From Candidatus Faecalibacterium intestinigallinarum (GTDB taxonomy: Bacteria; Bacillota; Clostridia; Oscillospirales; Ruminococcaceae), in NCBI GenBank assembly GCA_019113345.1, contig DXHQ01000038.1, forward strand, positions 1 through 33,365: a stretch of 33,365 nucleotides of DNA, given 5' to 3'. Positions 6,886-15,507 of the stretch are shown piece after piece (within the stretch, counting starts at the first letter, position 1; each line of letters starts with the position of its first letter). The translations under genes and the position numbers were made by a program. The notes beneath the pieces are model-generated. The model did no database searches, was not told the DNA's origin, and saw only the letters and a program-made list of their open reading frames with translations.

Positions 6886-6914
6886 AGAAAGCAGAATGGG
6901 GGATTGTATAGTTC

Positions 6915-8237
6915 ATGTTGAACAAGCTGAAACGTGCGGCGCTTGGCGCACATACGCCGCATGACAAAGCGACCGCTGCCAGCAAGCCCGTCCCGATGCC
7001 ACTGCCTGGGCAGGTGCGCATCCTGATGAGCCAGCACATCGGCGCCCCGGCGAAAGCCACGGTCAAAAAGGGCGACGAGGTCTGCGTTGGCACGCTGATC
7101 GGTGAGGCCGGCGGCTTCGTCTCGGCCAACATCCACTCCAGCGTGTCGGGCAAGGTGAAAGCTGTCGAGCCGTTCCGCCTGTCGAACGGCAAGCTGTGCG
7201 ACTCGGTCGTCATCGAGACCGACGGCAAGCAGACGGTCGACCCGTCCATCCAGCCGCCCGTCGTCACCGACAAGGCCAGCTTCCTGGCTGCGGTGCGGGC
7301 CAGCGGCCTGGTGGGCCTGGGCGGCGCGGGCTTCCCCACCGACGTCAAGCTGCAGCCCAAGAGCCCGGTGGACACCCTACTCATCAACGCCTCCGAGTGC
7401 GAGGTCTGGCTGACCAGCGACACGCAGGAAATGCTGACTTGCCCCGACGACATTGTCCGGGGCATCCAGGCGGTGCTGCAGTATACCGGCATCCCGCGCT
7501 GCATCATCGGCATCGAGAAGAATAAGCCCGAGTGCATCGACCTGCTCTGCCAGAAGACCGGCGGCATCTCGAACATCGACGTCAAGCCCCTGCCCAGCGT
7601 CTACGGCACCGGCGCGGAGCTGATCCTGATCGAAAAGTGCCTGGGCCGCGAAGTGCCCCACGGCGGCCTGCCCGCCGATGCCGGCGCCATCGTCATGAAC
7701 GTGACCTCGGTCAGTATGCTGGGCAAGTACCTGGCCACCGGTATGCCGGTGGTGGAGCGGATCGTCACCGTGGACGGCGACGCCTGCGCCAAACCCCAGA
7801 ACCTGATCGTCCCGGTCGGCACCTCCTACCAGGATGTGGTGAACGCCGCCGGCCTCAAGCCGGACGTCACCCTGGGCAAGGTGATCGCCGGCGGCGCCAT
7901 GATGGGCCCCGCCGTCGAGGACCTGAACTACCCCACCACCAAGACCACCGGCGGCCTGATCCTGCTGAGCGAGGCGTCCGCGGCGCAGCCCGCCGCCGAG
8001 CCCTGCATCCGCTGCGGCCGCTGCATCGAGTACTGCCCGATGGGCCTGGCCCCTGTGGAGGTCAACGCCGCCTACAACGCCCGCGACGTCAAGGAGCTGG
8101 GCAATCTGCACGTCGACTACTGCTTCAACTGCGGCTCCTGCTCCTTCGTCTGCCCGGCCAAGCGCCCCTGCACCCAGATGATGAGCCTGGCCAAGGCCTA
8201 TTACCTGAATGAGATCAAAAAAGGAGGCAATAAGTAA
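6915..8237 (+). CDS. rnfC: Rnf complex subunit C, ferredoxin/NAD electron transfer
   Basis: A 440-residue peripheral subunit of the ferredoxin:NAD+ oxidoreductase (Rnf) complex. In the family RnfC carries the NADH and FMN sites, related to the 51-kDa subunit of complex I. Visible features are a lipoyl-like N-terminal segment (MSQHIGAPAKATVKKGDEV), the glycine-rich GLVGLGGAGFPTDVK nucleotide-binding region near residues 131-145, and two [4Fe-4S] motifs, CIRCGRCIEYCP (from residue 364) and CFNCGSCSFVCP (from residue 403). It is the first gene of rnfCDGEAB. The ribosome site (GGGGGA) is weak and rather far from the ATG, in contrast to the strong sites of the following genes. Identification is secure. 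Confidence 0.96.
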   Translation: MLNKLKRAALGAHTPHDKATAASKPVPMPLPGQVRILMSQHIGAPAKATVKKGDEVCVGTLIGEAGGFVSANIHSSVSGKVKAVEPFRLSNGKLCDSVVIETDGKQTVDPSIQPPVVTDKASFLAAVRASGLVGLGGAGFPTDVKLQPKSPVDTLLINASECEVWLTSDTQEMLTCPDDIVRGIQAVLQYTGIPRCIIGIEKNKPECIDLLCQKTGGISNIDVKPLPSVYGTGAELILIEKCLGREVPHGGLPADAGAIVMNVTSVSMLGKYLATGMPVVERIVTVDGDACAKPQNLIVPVGTSYQDVVNAAGLKPDVTLGKVIAGGAMMGPAVEDLNYPTTKTTGGLILLSEASAAQPAAEPCIRCGRCIEYCPMGLAPVEVNAAYNARDVKELGNLHVDYCFNCGSCSFVCPAKRPCTQMMSLAKAYYLNEIKKGGNK

Positions 8238-8239
8238 AA

Positions 8240-9202
8240 ATGGATACAAAGCTTATTGTTTCGGCTTCCCCGCATGTCCGCTCGGATGAGACCACCCGGG
8301 GCCTGATGGCCAACGTCATCGTGGCGCTGTGCCCGGTGGTGGTCGCTTCGGCGGTCATCTTCGGGCTGCGCGCGCTGCTGGTCACCGCCTTCTCGGTGGT
8401 GGTCTGCGTGGCGCTGGAGTGGCTGTACTGCAAGCTGCTCAAGCGTCCCAACCCCGTCGGCGACCTGTCCGCCGTCGTCACCGGCATCATCCTGGCCATG
8501 AACGTCCCCGTCGGGATGCCTCTGGGCCAGATCGCGGTCGGCTGCGTGGCGGCCATCATCGTCACCAAGCAGCTGTTCGGCGGCATCGGCATGAACTTTG
8601 CCAACCCCGCCCTGGTCGGCCGCATCGTTCTGTTCGTCAGCTTTGCCTCCGAGATGAACGCCTGGGTCTTCCCCGACGCGGCGGTGGACCAGCTGGCCAG
8701 CGCCACCCCGCTGCAGGTGGCTGACCCCGCCCGGCTCAACCTGTTCGACCTGTTCATGGGCATCCACGGCGGCGTGCTGGGCGAGACCTGCGCCCTGGCC
8801 ATCGTCCTGGGCTTTGTCTACCTGGTGGTGACCAAGACCATCAGCCCCGCCATCCCCCTGAGCTATGTGGGCAGCATGTTCGTGTTCTACCTGATCGCCA
8901 CCGGCAGCGTCCACGAGAGCCTGGTGGAAGTGCTGAGCGGCGGCTTGCTGTTCGGCGCCGTCTTTATGGCCACCGACTACGTCACCAGCCCCTTTACCCT
9001 GAAGGGCAAGCTGCTGTACGGCATCTGCCTGGGCGTCGTTACATTTGCCATCCGTTACTGGGGCAGCTACACCGAGGGCGTCTCCTTCGCGCTGCTGTTC
9101 ATGAACCTGTGGGTGCCCTTCATCAATGACGCCACCCGCCAGACCCCGTACGGCTATGTCAAGCCGGCCAAGAAGGCAGGAAAGGAGGGCGCTTCCAAAT
9201 GA
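8240..9202 (+). CDS. rnfD: Rnf complex subunit D, membrane flavoprotein
   Basis: A 320-residue integral membrane subunit of the NqrB/RnfD family, with about nine to ten hydrophobic segments. It starts SASPHVRSDETTRG, a typical RnfD N-terminus. The flavinylation motif is LASATPLQ, with T156 the expected site of covalent FMN attachment by ApbE. The conserved NPALVGR and the late segment MATDYVTSPFT are also present. Family knowledge places RnfD in the ion-translocating core. It starts 2 bases after the rnfC stop, with AGGAGG about 13 bases before the ATG, and its stop overlaps the rnfG start (ATGA). Confidence 0.96.
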   Translation: MDTKLIVSASPHVRSDETTRGLMANVIVALCPVVVASAVIFGLRALLVTAFSVVVCVALEWLYCKLLKRPNPVGDLSAVVTGIILAMNVPVGMPLGQIAVGCVAAIIVTKQLFGGIGMNFANPALVGRIVLFVSFASEMNAWVFPDAAVDQLASATPLQVADPARLNLFDLFMGIHGGVLGETCALAIVLGFVYLVVTKTISPAIPLSYVGSMFVFYLIATGSVHESLVEVLSGGLLFGAVFMATDYVTSPFTLKGKLLYGICLGVVTFAIRYWGSYTEGVSFALLFMNLWVPFINDATRQTPYGYVKPAKKAGKEGASK

Positions 9203-9747
9203 CCAAATCCTCTAACTGGGAGAGCACCATCAAGCCCATCCTGGTGCTGACCATCTGCTCGCTGGTGGCAAGCCTGATGCTGGCGCTGGTCAACTCGGTC
9301 ACCGCGCCGGTCATCGAGGCAAACGAGAAGGCCGCCACCCTGGTGGCTTACGTCGAGGTGCTGCCCACCGTTTCGGACGCCACCGAGCTGGAAGAGATCA
9401 CCGACTACACCACCGCCGGCATCACCGGCGCGGTCCGCGCGCCCGACGGCTCCATTGCCATGCAGGCGTCCGAGAGCGGCTACAACGGCGGCATGGTCAA
9501 CGTCATCATCGGCTTTGACACCACCGGCACCATGACCGGCATCCACGTCGACGCTTCGAGCCAGACCAGCGGCATCGGCACCAATGTGGCGCTGCCCGAC
9601 TATCTGGCCCAGTTCGACGGACTGACCGCCAGCGAGAACATCGCCAAGGGCCAGGGCTACGACGCCGTGACCGGCGCGACCTACTCGACCGACGCCCTCT
9701 TCGCCGCCATCAACGACTGCATCAACTGCTACAACGAGCTCGCATAA
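9199..9747 (+). CDS. rnfG: Rnf complex subunit G, exported FMN-binding protein
   Basis: A 182-residue protein with one N-terminal membrane anchor (residues 12-36) and an extracytoplasmic FMN-binding domain. The attachment motif is DAVTGATYSTDAL, with T161 the expected covalent FMN site. It passes electrons between the membrane subunits of Rnf on the outer face. Its ATG overlaps the rnfD stop by 4 bases, showing translational coupling. The apbE flavin transferase that would be needed for RnfD and RnfG is not in the window. Confidence 0.96.
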   Translation: MTKSSNWESTIKPILVLTICSLVASLMLALVNSVTAPVIEANEKAATLVAYVEVLPTVSDATELEEITDYTTAGITGAVRAPDGSIAMQASESGYNGGMVNVIIGFDTTGTMTGIHVDASSQTSGIGTNVALPDYLAQFDGLTASENIAKGQGYDAVTGATYSTDALFAAINDCINCYNELA

Positions 9748-9766
9748 AGGAGGCTGAATCAATACA

Positions 9767-10441
9767 ATGGCACAAGAAAAAGTCTCCAAGGTAAGCATCC
9801 TTACCAATGGTATCATCAAGGAGAACCCGGTTCTCCGCCTGGTGCTGGGTACCTGCTCGGCCCTGGCGCTGACCACCTCGGTCTCCAACGCGTTCGGCAT
9901 GGGCGCGGCCTTCACCTTCGTGCTGGTGATGTCCAACATCATCATCGCGATGCTGCGCAAGATCATCCCCGCCAAGGTCCACCTGCCCTGCTACATCGTT
10001 GTCATCGCCAGCTTCGTCACCATCGTGCAGATGGTGATGCAGGCCTTTACCCAGAGCCTGTACGACGCCATGGGCGTGTTCATCCCCCTGATCGTCGTCA
10101 ACTGCATCATTCTGGGCCGCGCCGAGATGTTTGCCTGCAAGAACACCGTCGTTGACTCCGCCATCGACGGCGTCGGCATGGGCATCGGCTACACCCTGAC
10201 CCTGCTGCTGATGTCCACCATCCGCGAGATTCTGGGCAATGGCACCTGGATGGGCTTCCAGATCATGCCCGAGGGCTATGTGCCCATCGGCATCATGACC
10301 CAGTCTCCCGGCGCCTTCCTCTGCTTCGGCCTGCTGATGGGCCTGTGCATCTGGGTGGAAGAAAAGCTGGACGCCCGCATTGAGCGCAAGATCGGCTGCC
10401 AGCCGATCAAGGACCTGCAGGAAGGAGAGGATAACAAATGA
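9767..10441 (+). CDS. rnfE: Rnf complex subunit E, membrane protein
   Basis: A 224-residue hydrophobic subunit of the RnfA/RnfE/NqrD/NqrE family, with about six membrane helices in inverted topology. Typical features are the N-terminal LTNGIIKENPVLRLVLGTCSA region and the motif IPLIVVNCIILGRAEMFAC, whose cysteines in NqrD/E relatives help to bind an intramembrane iron-sulfur centre. The ribosome site AGGAGG lies 17-19 bases after the rnfG stop region, and the stop overlaps the rnfA start (ATGA). RnfE pairs with the homologous RnfA. Confidence 0.95.
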   Translation: MAQEKVSKVSILTNGIIKENPVLRLVLGTCSALALTTSVSNAFGMGAAFTFVLVMSNIIIAMLRKIIPAKVHLPCYIVVIASFVTIVQMVMQAFTQSLYDAMGVFIPLIVVNCIILGRAEMFACKNTVVDSAIDGVGMGIGYTLTLLLMSTIREILGNGTWMGFQIMPEGYVPIGIMTQSPGAFLCFGLLMGLCIWVEEKLDARIERKIGCQPIKDLQEGEDNK

Positions 10442-11070
10442 TCGTCAAACTTGCGGCCATCTTCTTCAGCATGATCCTTGTCAACAACTACGTGCTGGTG
10501 AAGTTTCTGGGCATCTGCCCCTTCCTGGGCGTGTCCAAAAAGCTGGACTCTGCGCTGGGCATGTCGGGCGCGGTCATCTTCGTCATGCTTATGGCGACGG
10601 CCGTCACCTTCCCCATCCAGATCTATGTCCTTGACCCGGCCGGGCTGGGTTATCTGCAAACCATCGTGTTCATTCTGGTCATCGCGGTGCTGGTGCAGTT
10701 CATCGAGATCTTCCTGAAAAAGTATATGGTCTCGCTGTACAACGCCCTGGGCGTCTACCTGCCCCTGATCACCACCAACTGCTGCGTGCTGGGCGTGGCC
10801 ATCCTGGTCGTGGACGACTACGGCGCGGATGTGGCTGCCCTGGGCTTCGGCTGGGCCTACATCGAGTCGCTGGTCTGCGCCGTGGGCGCGGGCGTCGGCT
10901 TCATGCTGGCCATGTGCATGTTCAGCTGCGTGCGCAAGCGGGTGGAAGTCTGCGACGCGCCCGGCCCCATGAAGGGTCTGCCCATCACCCTGGTCGCCGC
11001 GGCGATCACCAGCCTGTCCTTCATGGGCTTTGGCGGCATCGTCGAGAACCTGTTTAACGTCACACTGTAA
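10438..11070 (+). CDS. rnfA: Rnf complex subunit A, membrane protein
   Basis: A 210-residue hydrophobic subunit homologous to RnfE, with about six membrane helices. The hallmark is N-terminal NNYVLVKFLGICPFLGVSKK and, later, YLPLITTNCCVLGVAIL; the cysteines in ICPF and NCC match the positions used for the intramembrane cluster in the family. Its ATG overlaps the rnfE stop by 4 bases. RnfA and RnfE form the membrane core through which electrons cross during ion translocation. Confidence 0.96.
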   Translation: MIVKLAAIFFSMILVNNYVLVKFLGICPFLGVSKKLDSALGMSGAVIFVMLMATAVTFPIQIYVLDPAGLGYLQTIVFILVIAVLVQFIEIFLKKYMVSLYNALGVYLPLITTNCCVLGVAILVVDDYGADVAALGFGWAYIESLVCAVGAGVGFMLAMCMFSCVRKRVEVCDAPGPMKGLPITLVAAAITSLSFMGFGGIVENLFNVTL

Positions 11071-11088
11071 GGGAGGAGGAAACGGAAT

Positions 11089-11889
11089 ATGAGTATCGTA
11101 TTGGCTGTTGTCCTCTGTACCGTCGTGGGCGCCCTGGGCGCGGTGATCCTGGTCGCTGCATCCAAGTTCATGGCAGTGGAGGAGGACCCCCGCATCGAGC
11201 AGGTGACGGGCTGCCTGGCCGGCGCCAACTGCGGCGGCTGCGGCTACGCGGGCTGCGCCGACTACGCCAAGGCCATCGTCATGGACGGCGTGCCCTGTGA
11301 CAAGTGCGCCCCCGGCGGCCCCAAGGCTGCCGCCGCCATCGGCAAGATCATGGGCGCCGAGGTGTCGGCCGTCGCCAAAAAGGCGGTGGTCCAGTGCCAG
11401 GGCAACAAGGACAACTGCAAGCCCAGCTATGACTACAAGGGCATCCAGAGCTGCGCCGCTGCCGCTGCCCTCTACGGCGGCCCCAAGGACTGCTCCTTTG
11501 CCTGCACCGGCCTGGGCGACTGCGTCAAGGCCTGTAAGTTCGACGCCATCCACATCGTCAACGGCGTGGCCGTCGTCGATCAGGACAAGTGCACCGGCTG
11601 CGGCGCCTGCGCGGCGGTCTGCCCCAAGCACGTCATCATGATCCAGGCCGCCGGCCCGGACAAGCCGGTGGTCATGTGCTCCAACTGCGACCGCGGCCCG
11701 GTGGCCATGAAGGCCTGCGCCACCGCCTGCATCGCCTGCGGCATGTGCCAGCGCAACTGCCCGTCCGACGCCATCCATGTCACCGACAACCTGGCCCGGA
11801 TCGACTACGACAAGTGCACCGGCTGCGGCACCTGCGTGGCCAAGTGCCCCAAGAAGATCATCACCTACCCGCTGAAAAAGAATGCGTGA
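11089..11889 (+). CDS. rnfB: Rnf complex subunit B, multi-cluster ferredoxin subunit
   Basis: A 266-residue subunit that takes electrons from reduced ferredoxin. It has an N-terminal membrane helix (residues 2-25), then an Fe-S domain with the cysteines in GCLAGANCGGCGYAGC and CDKCAPGG, followed by ferredoxin-type [4Fe-4S] motifs including CTGCGACAAVCP, CIACGMCQRNCP and CTGCGTCVAKCP. The length fits the clostridial form. An AGGAGG-like site (GGGAGGAGG) precedes the ATG, and a terminator follows, so it ends the operon. Gene order C-D-G-E-A-B is that of Clostridia such as Acetobacterium. Confidence 0.96.
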   Translation: MSIVLAVVLCTVVGALGAVILVAASKFMAVEEDPRIEQVTGCLAGANCGGCGYAGCADYAKAIVMDGVPCDKCAPGGPKAAAAIGKIMGAEVSAVAKKAVVQCQGNKDNCKPSYDYKGIQSCAAAAALYGGPKDCSFACTGLGDCVKACKFDAIHIVNGVAVVDQDKCTGCGACAAVCPKHVIMIQAAGPDKPVVMCSNCDRGPVAMKACATACIACGMCQRNCPSDAIHVTDNLARIDYDKCTGCGTCVAKCPKKIITYPLKKNA

Positions 11890-11934
11890 GGGATGACCCC
11901 GGCCTGAACGGCCCGGGAACGGAACAAACGAACA

Positions 11935-11978
11935 CCCCCGCAGGATGCCCGGCCATGCCGGCCCTTGCGGGGGCTTTT
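11935..11978 (+). terminator. Terminator of the rnf operon
   Basis: CCCCCGCA (11935-11942) pairs with TGCGGGGG (11966-11973), an inner CCGGC/GCCGG stem extends it, and CTTTT follows. It lies 46 bases after the rnfB stop and only 16 bases before the next ATG, so the MFS gene may depend on partial read-through. Confidence 0.85.
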
Positions 11979-11993
11979 GCGTGAGGAAAAATC

Positions 11994-13142
11994 ATGAACG
12001 AACAACAGATCCTGGCCCGCCGGCGCAGCGCGGGCTTTGCGGCCTTTTTCTTCAGCGGCGTCTGCGCCATCTCGAGCGGGGTGGTGGTCAGCCTGCTGCA
12101 GGAGCAGTACGGCTTTGCCTACGGCGTCACCGGCACCCTGCTCAGCCTGATGAACATCGGCAACCTGGTGGCCGGCTTTTTGTCCGGAGTGCTGCCCGGA
12201 CTGCTGGGCGGAATGAAGCGCAGCGTTCTGCTTTTGAGCCTCGGCTACCTGGCGGGCTATGGCCTGATGGGCTTTACCGGCGCGGTGGCCCTGCTGGGGC
12301 TGGGCTTTTTCCTGGTGGGCGCGGCCAAGGGGCAGGTCATCAACACCTGCACCGTCCTGGTGGGGGACAGCAGCCCCGACCGCACCCGCGGCATGAACAT
12401 CATGCACAGCTGCTACGCCTGCGGCGCGCTGCTCTGCCCCTTCGTCATCGCGGCGGCGGGGCGGGCGGGGGAGAAGGCCCCGCTCTTTCTGCTGGCCCTG
12501 CTGGGCGCGGCGCTCTGGCTGGCCTTTGCCGTCACCCCGATGGGCCCCGGCGGCAAAAAGGCGGGCGGCAGGATCGACTGGAGCTTTCTGCGCAGCGTCC
12601 GCTTCTGGCTGTTGATGGGGCTGATCTTCTGCCAGAACGCCGCCGAGACCAGCGTCACCGGCTGGATGGTCACCTATTTCAAGGACAGCGGCATCATTGC
12701 CGGGGTCCTCAGCACCTACACCGTCACCGTCATGTGGGGCGCGACCCTCATCGCCCGGCTGCTGATCGCCTTCGTCTTTCCCTTCAAGAACCCCCGCAAG
12801 GCCATGGTGGTGATGGGGGCGGGCTGCATCGTGACCTACTTTGGGCTGATGCTGGCCCGCAGCCAGGGGGCGGCCATCGCGCTGCTGTTCTGCTTTGCCT
12901 TTGCAATGGCGGGGATGAACCCCACCGCCGTGGCGGCCGCCGGCCGGATGACCACCGTGACCAGCATTGCGATCCTGCTGCCGGCGGCCAGCCTCGGGGC
13001 CATCGTCATGCCCTGGATCATCGGGGTGGTGGCCGAGACGGTGGGTCTCGCCGCCGGAATGGCCTCCAACATCGTGCCCTGCGTGGGGATGCTGCTCTTC
13101 GCGGCGCTGGTGGCCCGCCTGCCCGAAGAAGAGGCGGCGTGA
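11994..13142 (+). CDS. Major facilitator superfamily transporter, substrate unknown
   Basis: A 382-residue transporter with roughly twelve membrane segments in two halves separated by a charged loop (GPGGKKAGGRIDW near residues 184-196). The first half shows GTLLSLMNIGNLVAGFLSGVLPG, an MFS-like helix 2 and loop, and the second half has MWGATLIARLLIAF, the equivalent position in the repeat. Secondary transporters of this family use a proton or ion gradient. The substrate cannot be deduced; fucose-permease-like or efflux roles are both possible. The ATG has GAGGA 6 bases upstream. No own promoter was found, and the gene sits immediately behind the rnf terminator. It converges with queH, with 3 bases between the stops. 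Confidence 0.85.
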   Translation: MNEQQILARRRSAGFAAFFFSGVCAISSGVVVSLLQEQYGFAYGVTGTLLSLMNIGNLVAGFLSGVLPGLLGGMKRSVLLLSLGYLAGYGLMGFTGAVALLGLGFFLVGAAKGQVINTCTVLVGDSSPDRTRGMNIMHSCYACGALLCPFVIAAAGRAGEKAPLFLLALLGAALWLAFAVTPMGPGGKKAGGRIDWSFLRSVRFWLLMGLIFCQNAAETSVTGWMVTYFKDSGIIAGVLSTYTVTVMWGATLIARLLIAFVFPFKNPRKAMVVMGAGCIVTYFGLMLARSQGAAIALLFCFAFAMAGMNPTAVAAAGRMTTVTSIAILLPAASLGAIVMPWIIGVVAETVGLAAGMASNIVPCVGMLLFAALVARLPEEEAA

Positions 13143-13145
13143 CGT

Positions 13146-13778
13146 TTATTCTTTCGCGTCGGGGGCGGCTTGTGCCCGCTGCGCGCTGAAAACGCACCCG
13201 CAGTAATCCTGCCGGTAGAGGCCGTATTCGGCCGAGAGCTGCAAAGAGCGCAGGTAGCCGTTTTTCTTTTTGAAATCGGAGGGCAGGTGGGGCACGCCGC
13301 ATTGGGCGGCCAGCTCCTGCCCGATCTGGTTGATCCGGGCGGCGTCCTTGTGGGGGCTGATGGAGAGAGTGGTGGTGAACCAGTCGAAACCGTTGGCCGC
13401 CGCGTATTCCGCCGCCCGGCGCATCCGCAGCCGGTAGCAGGCGGTGCACCGCACCCCCCGCTCGGGCTCGGCTTCCAGGCCGCGGGCCGCGGCGTAAAAC
13501 TCGTCGGGGTCGTAGCGGTCCTCCACCACCTGCACCCCCAGGGGATGGGCCTCGGCCACAAAGCGCTCCAGCTCTTCCTCCCGGCGGTGATATTCCTCCG
13601 CCGGCCAGATGTTGGGGTTATAATACAAAATGGTAATGTCAAAGTGCTGGCACAGCTGTTCCAGCACCGCGCTGGAACAGGGCCCGCAGCAGGCGTGGAG
13701 CAAAAGACGCGGCCGCCGGCCGGTAAGGCTTTGCAGCACCTTGTCCATCTCCCGCGCATAGTTGGGTACATTGGGCAT
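13146..13778 (-). CDS. queH: Epoxyqueuosine reductase QueH
   Basis: A 210-residue DUF208/QueH protein, which carries out the last step of queuosine synthesis by reducing epoxyqueuosine in tRNA. It is the unrelated alternative to the cobalamin-dependent QueG. Diagnostic features are the N-terminal LLLHACCGPCSSAVL (C30, C31, C34), PNIWPAEEYHRR, the motif RCTACYRLRM near residue 115, and a C-terminal YCGC; these cysteines bind the Fe-S cluster and metal centre in the family. The ATG has the site GAGGTGA 6-12 bases upstream. Its promoter overlaps the start of the divergent UPF0291 gene. No other queuosine gene is nearby. Confidence 0.93.
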   Translation of the reverse strand: MPNVPNYAREMDKVLQSLTGRRPRLLLHACCGPCSSAVLEQLCQHFDITILYYNPNIWPAEEYHRREEELERFVAEAHPLGVQVVEDRYDPDEFYAAARGLEAEPERGVRCTACYRLRMRRAAEYAAANGFDWFTTTLSISPHKDAARINQIGQELAAQCGVPHLPSDFKKKNGYLRSLQLSAEYGLYRQDYCGCVFSAQRAQAAPDAKE

Positions 13779-13798
13779 CGTTCGTCACCTCGACTGAC

Positions 13799-13827
13799 AG
13801 TATAGCACAAAGGAGACTGTATGACAA
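13799..13827 (-). promoter_or_regulatory. Promoter of queH
   Basis: On the minus strand TTGTCA (13827-13822) and TATACT (13804-13799) are 17 bases apart, with extended -10 TGCTATACT. The -35 box lies inside the first codons of the divergent UPF0291 gene, so the two genes share control DNA. Confidence 0.8.
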
Positions 13828-14051
13828 AGAAAAAGATCGCCCGCATCAACGAACTGGCGAAAAAGAGCAAAACCCCCGCCGGCCTGACCGAGGCCGAAAA
13901 GGCCGAGCAGGCCGCCCTGCGGCAGGAGTATGTGGCCGAGATGAAAGCCTCCCTCAGGGCGCAGCTGGACCACACCATGATCCAGGAGCCGGACGGCACC
14001 CTGCACCGGCTCGGCCGCAGGCCGGCGGAGCCCAAAACGCCCAAAAACTGA
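13821..14051 (+). CDS. UPF0291 (DUF896, YnzC-like) family protein
   Basis: A 76-residue basic helical protein. The segment IARINELAKKSKTPAGLTEAEKAEQAALRQEY is the family signature, followed by a second short helix with SLRAQLDHTMI. Relatives in Bacillus (YnzC) are small two-helix proteins whose job is not settled; YnzC lies with SOS-controlled genes there, which is not the case here. The ribosome site AAAGGAG is well placed. No clear own promoter was seen, and no terminator separates it from purA, which has its own promoter 50 bases after this stop. Confidence 0.88.
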   Translation: MTKKKIARINELAKKSKTPAGLTEAEKAEQAALRQEYVAEMKASLRAQLDHTMIQEPDGTLHRLGRRPAEPKTPKN

Positions 14052-14069
14052 AAAATTTCCCCGCGCCTC

Positions 14070-14098
14070 TTCCTTCCCGGGGCAAAACGTGCTACAAT
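14070..14098 (+). promoter_or_regulatory. Promoter of purA
   Basis: TACAAT (14093-14098) is a good -10; 17 bases upstream is a poorer -35, TTCCTT (14070-14075). A leader of about 75 bases follows. No purine riboswitch or PurR box was recognised in it. Confidence 0.6.
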
Positions 14099-14178
14099 AA
14101 ATTTGTATGTGCGGGCAGCGCATCCCGGGCAAGGTGCACGGAAAAGGCTGTCTTTCGTTCAATAAAGAGGTCATTATT

Positions 14179-15471
14179 ATGCTTACTGCAATCACTGGGA
14201 TCAACTGGGGCGACGAGGGCAAGGGCCGCATGGTCGACCTGCTCAGCCAGGATTACGACATCGTGGTCCGCTACCAGGGCGGCAACAACGCCGGCCACAC
14301 CGTCAAGAACGAGCGGGGCAAGTTCGTTCTGAACCTGTTGCCCTCCGGCATCCTGCGGCCCGATGTTGTCTGCGTCATGGGCAACGGCATGGTCATTGAT
14401 CCCCACCACCTCGACGGCGAGATCGCCCACCTGCGCGAGCAGGGCATCGCCGTCAGCCCGGCCAACCTCAAGATCTCGGACCGGGCCACCATCACCATGC
14501 CCTACCACGTCCTGCAGGACGGGCTGGAAGAGGCGCGCCTTTCCAAGACCGGCGCGCAGTTCGGCTCCACCAAGCGGGGCATCGCCTATGTCTACGGCGA
14601 CAAATACATGAAAAAGACCCTCCGCATGGGCGACCTGCTCCATCTGGACGACTCGGTCCGCAAGCGGCTGGAGACCATGGTCGACTCCAAGAACCTGGTG
14701 ATGGAGGGCAGCTACAACGCCGACCCCATCAGCGTGGACGAGATGTGGACCTGGCTGGAAAAGTACGCCGCCATCTTCAAGGACTACATCTGCGACGCCG
14801 GCGCCTACCTCGACGAGGCCGACCGTGCGGGCAAAAAGATCCTCTTTGAGGCACAGCTGGGCGCGTTGCGGGACGTCGATTTCGGCATCTATCCCTACAC
14901 CACCTCCTCCAACGTCATCGGCGCCTACGCCCCCATCGGCGCGGGCATCCCCGGCCGCAAGCTGGACCATTCCATCGGCATCATGAAGGCCTATTCCTCC
15001 TGCGTGGGGGACGGCCCCTTCACCGCCGAGCTGGCCATGACCGAAGAGGAAAAGCACCATCTGCGGGAGGCCGGCCATGAGTACGGCGCGGCCACCGGTC
15101 GTCCCCGCCGGGTCGGCCCCGTTGACCTGGTGGCCAGCCGGTACGGCGTGTCCTGCCAGGGCTGCGACGAGGTGGCCTTGACGCTGCTGGACGTGCTGGA
15201 CTACATGGAGCGGGTGCCGGTGGTCACCGCCTACGCCCTCGAGGATGGCAGCACCACCACCCGTTTCCCGATGGGCAAGGCCCTGGACACCGCCAAGCCG
15301 GTGGTGGAGTATCTGCCCGGCTGGCACTGCGACATCACCGCCGTCCGCCGCTGGGAGGACCTGCCCGCCGAAGCGCAGAACTACATCCTCTACCTGGAAC
15401 AGGCGGTCGGCTGCAAGATCACCTACATCTCGGTGGGCGCCGAGCGGGAGGCCTACATCCACCGCGCCTGA
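14179..15471 (+). CDS. purA: Adenylosuccinate synthetase
   Basis: A 430-residue enzyme that joins IMP and aspartate using GTP, the first committed step to AMP. The GTP-binding P-loop is GINWGDEGKGRMVD, with D12 (catalytic base) and H40 in GGNNAGHTV, as in the family. Also visible are AQLGALRDVDFGIYPYTTSSN for the IMP site and GAATGRPRRVGPVDLVA near the C-terminal third. The ATG chosen follows AAAGAGGT; in-frame sequence upstream has no ribosome site. Arg17 replaces the more usual Lys after GDEGKG. Identification is secure. degV follows after 36 bases without a terminator. Confidence 0.96.
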   Translation: MLTAITGINWGDEGKGRMVDLLSQDYDIVVRYQGGNNAGHTVKNERGKFVLNLLPSGILRPDVVCVMGNGMVIDPHHLDGEIAHLREQGIAVSPANLKISDRATITMPYHVLQDGLEEARLSKTGAQFGSTKRGIAYVYGDKYMKKTLRMGDLLHLDDSVRKRLETMVDSKNLVMEGSYNADPISVDEMWTWLEKYAAIFKDYICDAGAYLDEADRAGKKILFEAQLGALRDVDFGIYPYTTSSNVIGAYAPIGAGIPGRKLDHSIGIMKAYSSCVGDGPFTAELAMTEEEKHHLREAGHEYGAATGRPRRVGPVDLVASRYGVSCQGCDEVALTLLDVLDYMERVPVVTAYALEDGSTTTRFPMGKALDTAKPVVEYLPGWHCDITAVRRWEDLPAEAQNYILYLEQAVGCKITYISVGAEREAYIHRA

Positions 15472-15507
15472 CGTCCCCGCATCAGACAGAACGGGGGGAA
15501 GAAAACC

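Larger units (their letters stand above)
6573..6914. other. Gene-free divergent control region between the small peptide gene and rnfC
   Basis: This 342-base stretch holds two diverging promoters (6661-6689 minus, 6791-6818 plus) and the rnf leader hairpin (6838-6885). The sequence around 6590-6660, the presumed leader of the small peptide gene, contains GC-rich dyads such as GCCGGCCGGC but nothing recognisable. Positions 6690-6790 show no coding or structural signal, apart from an A/T-rich patch near 6743-6780 just upstream of the rnf -35 box. Confidence 0.6.
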
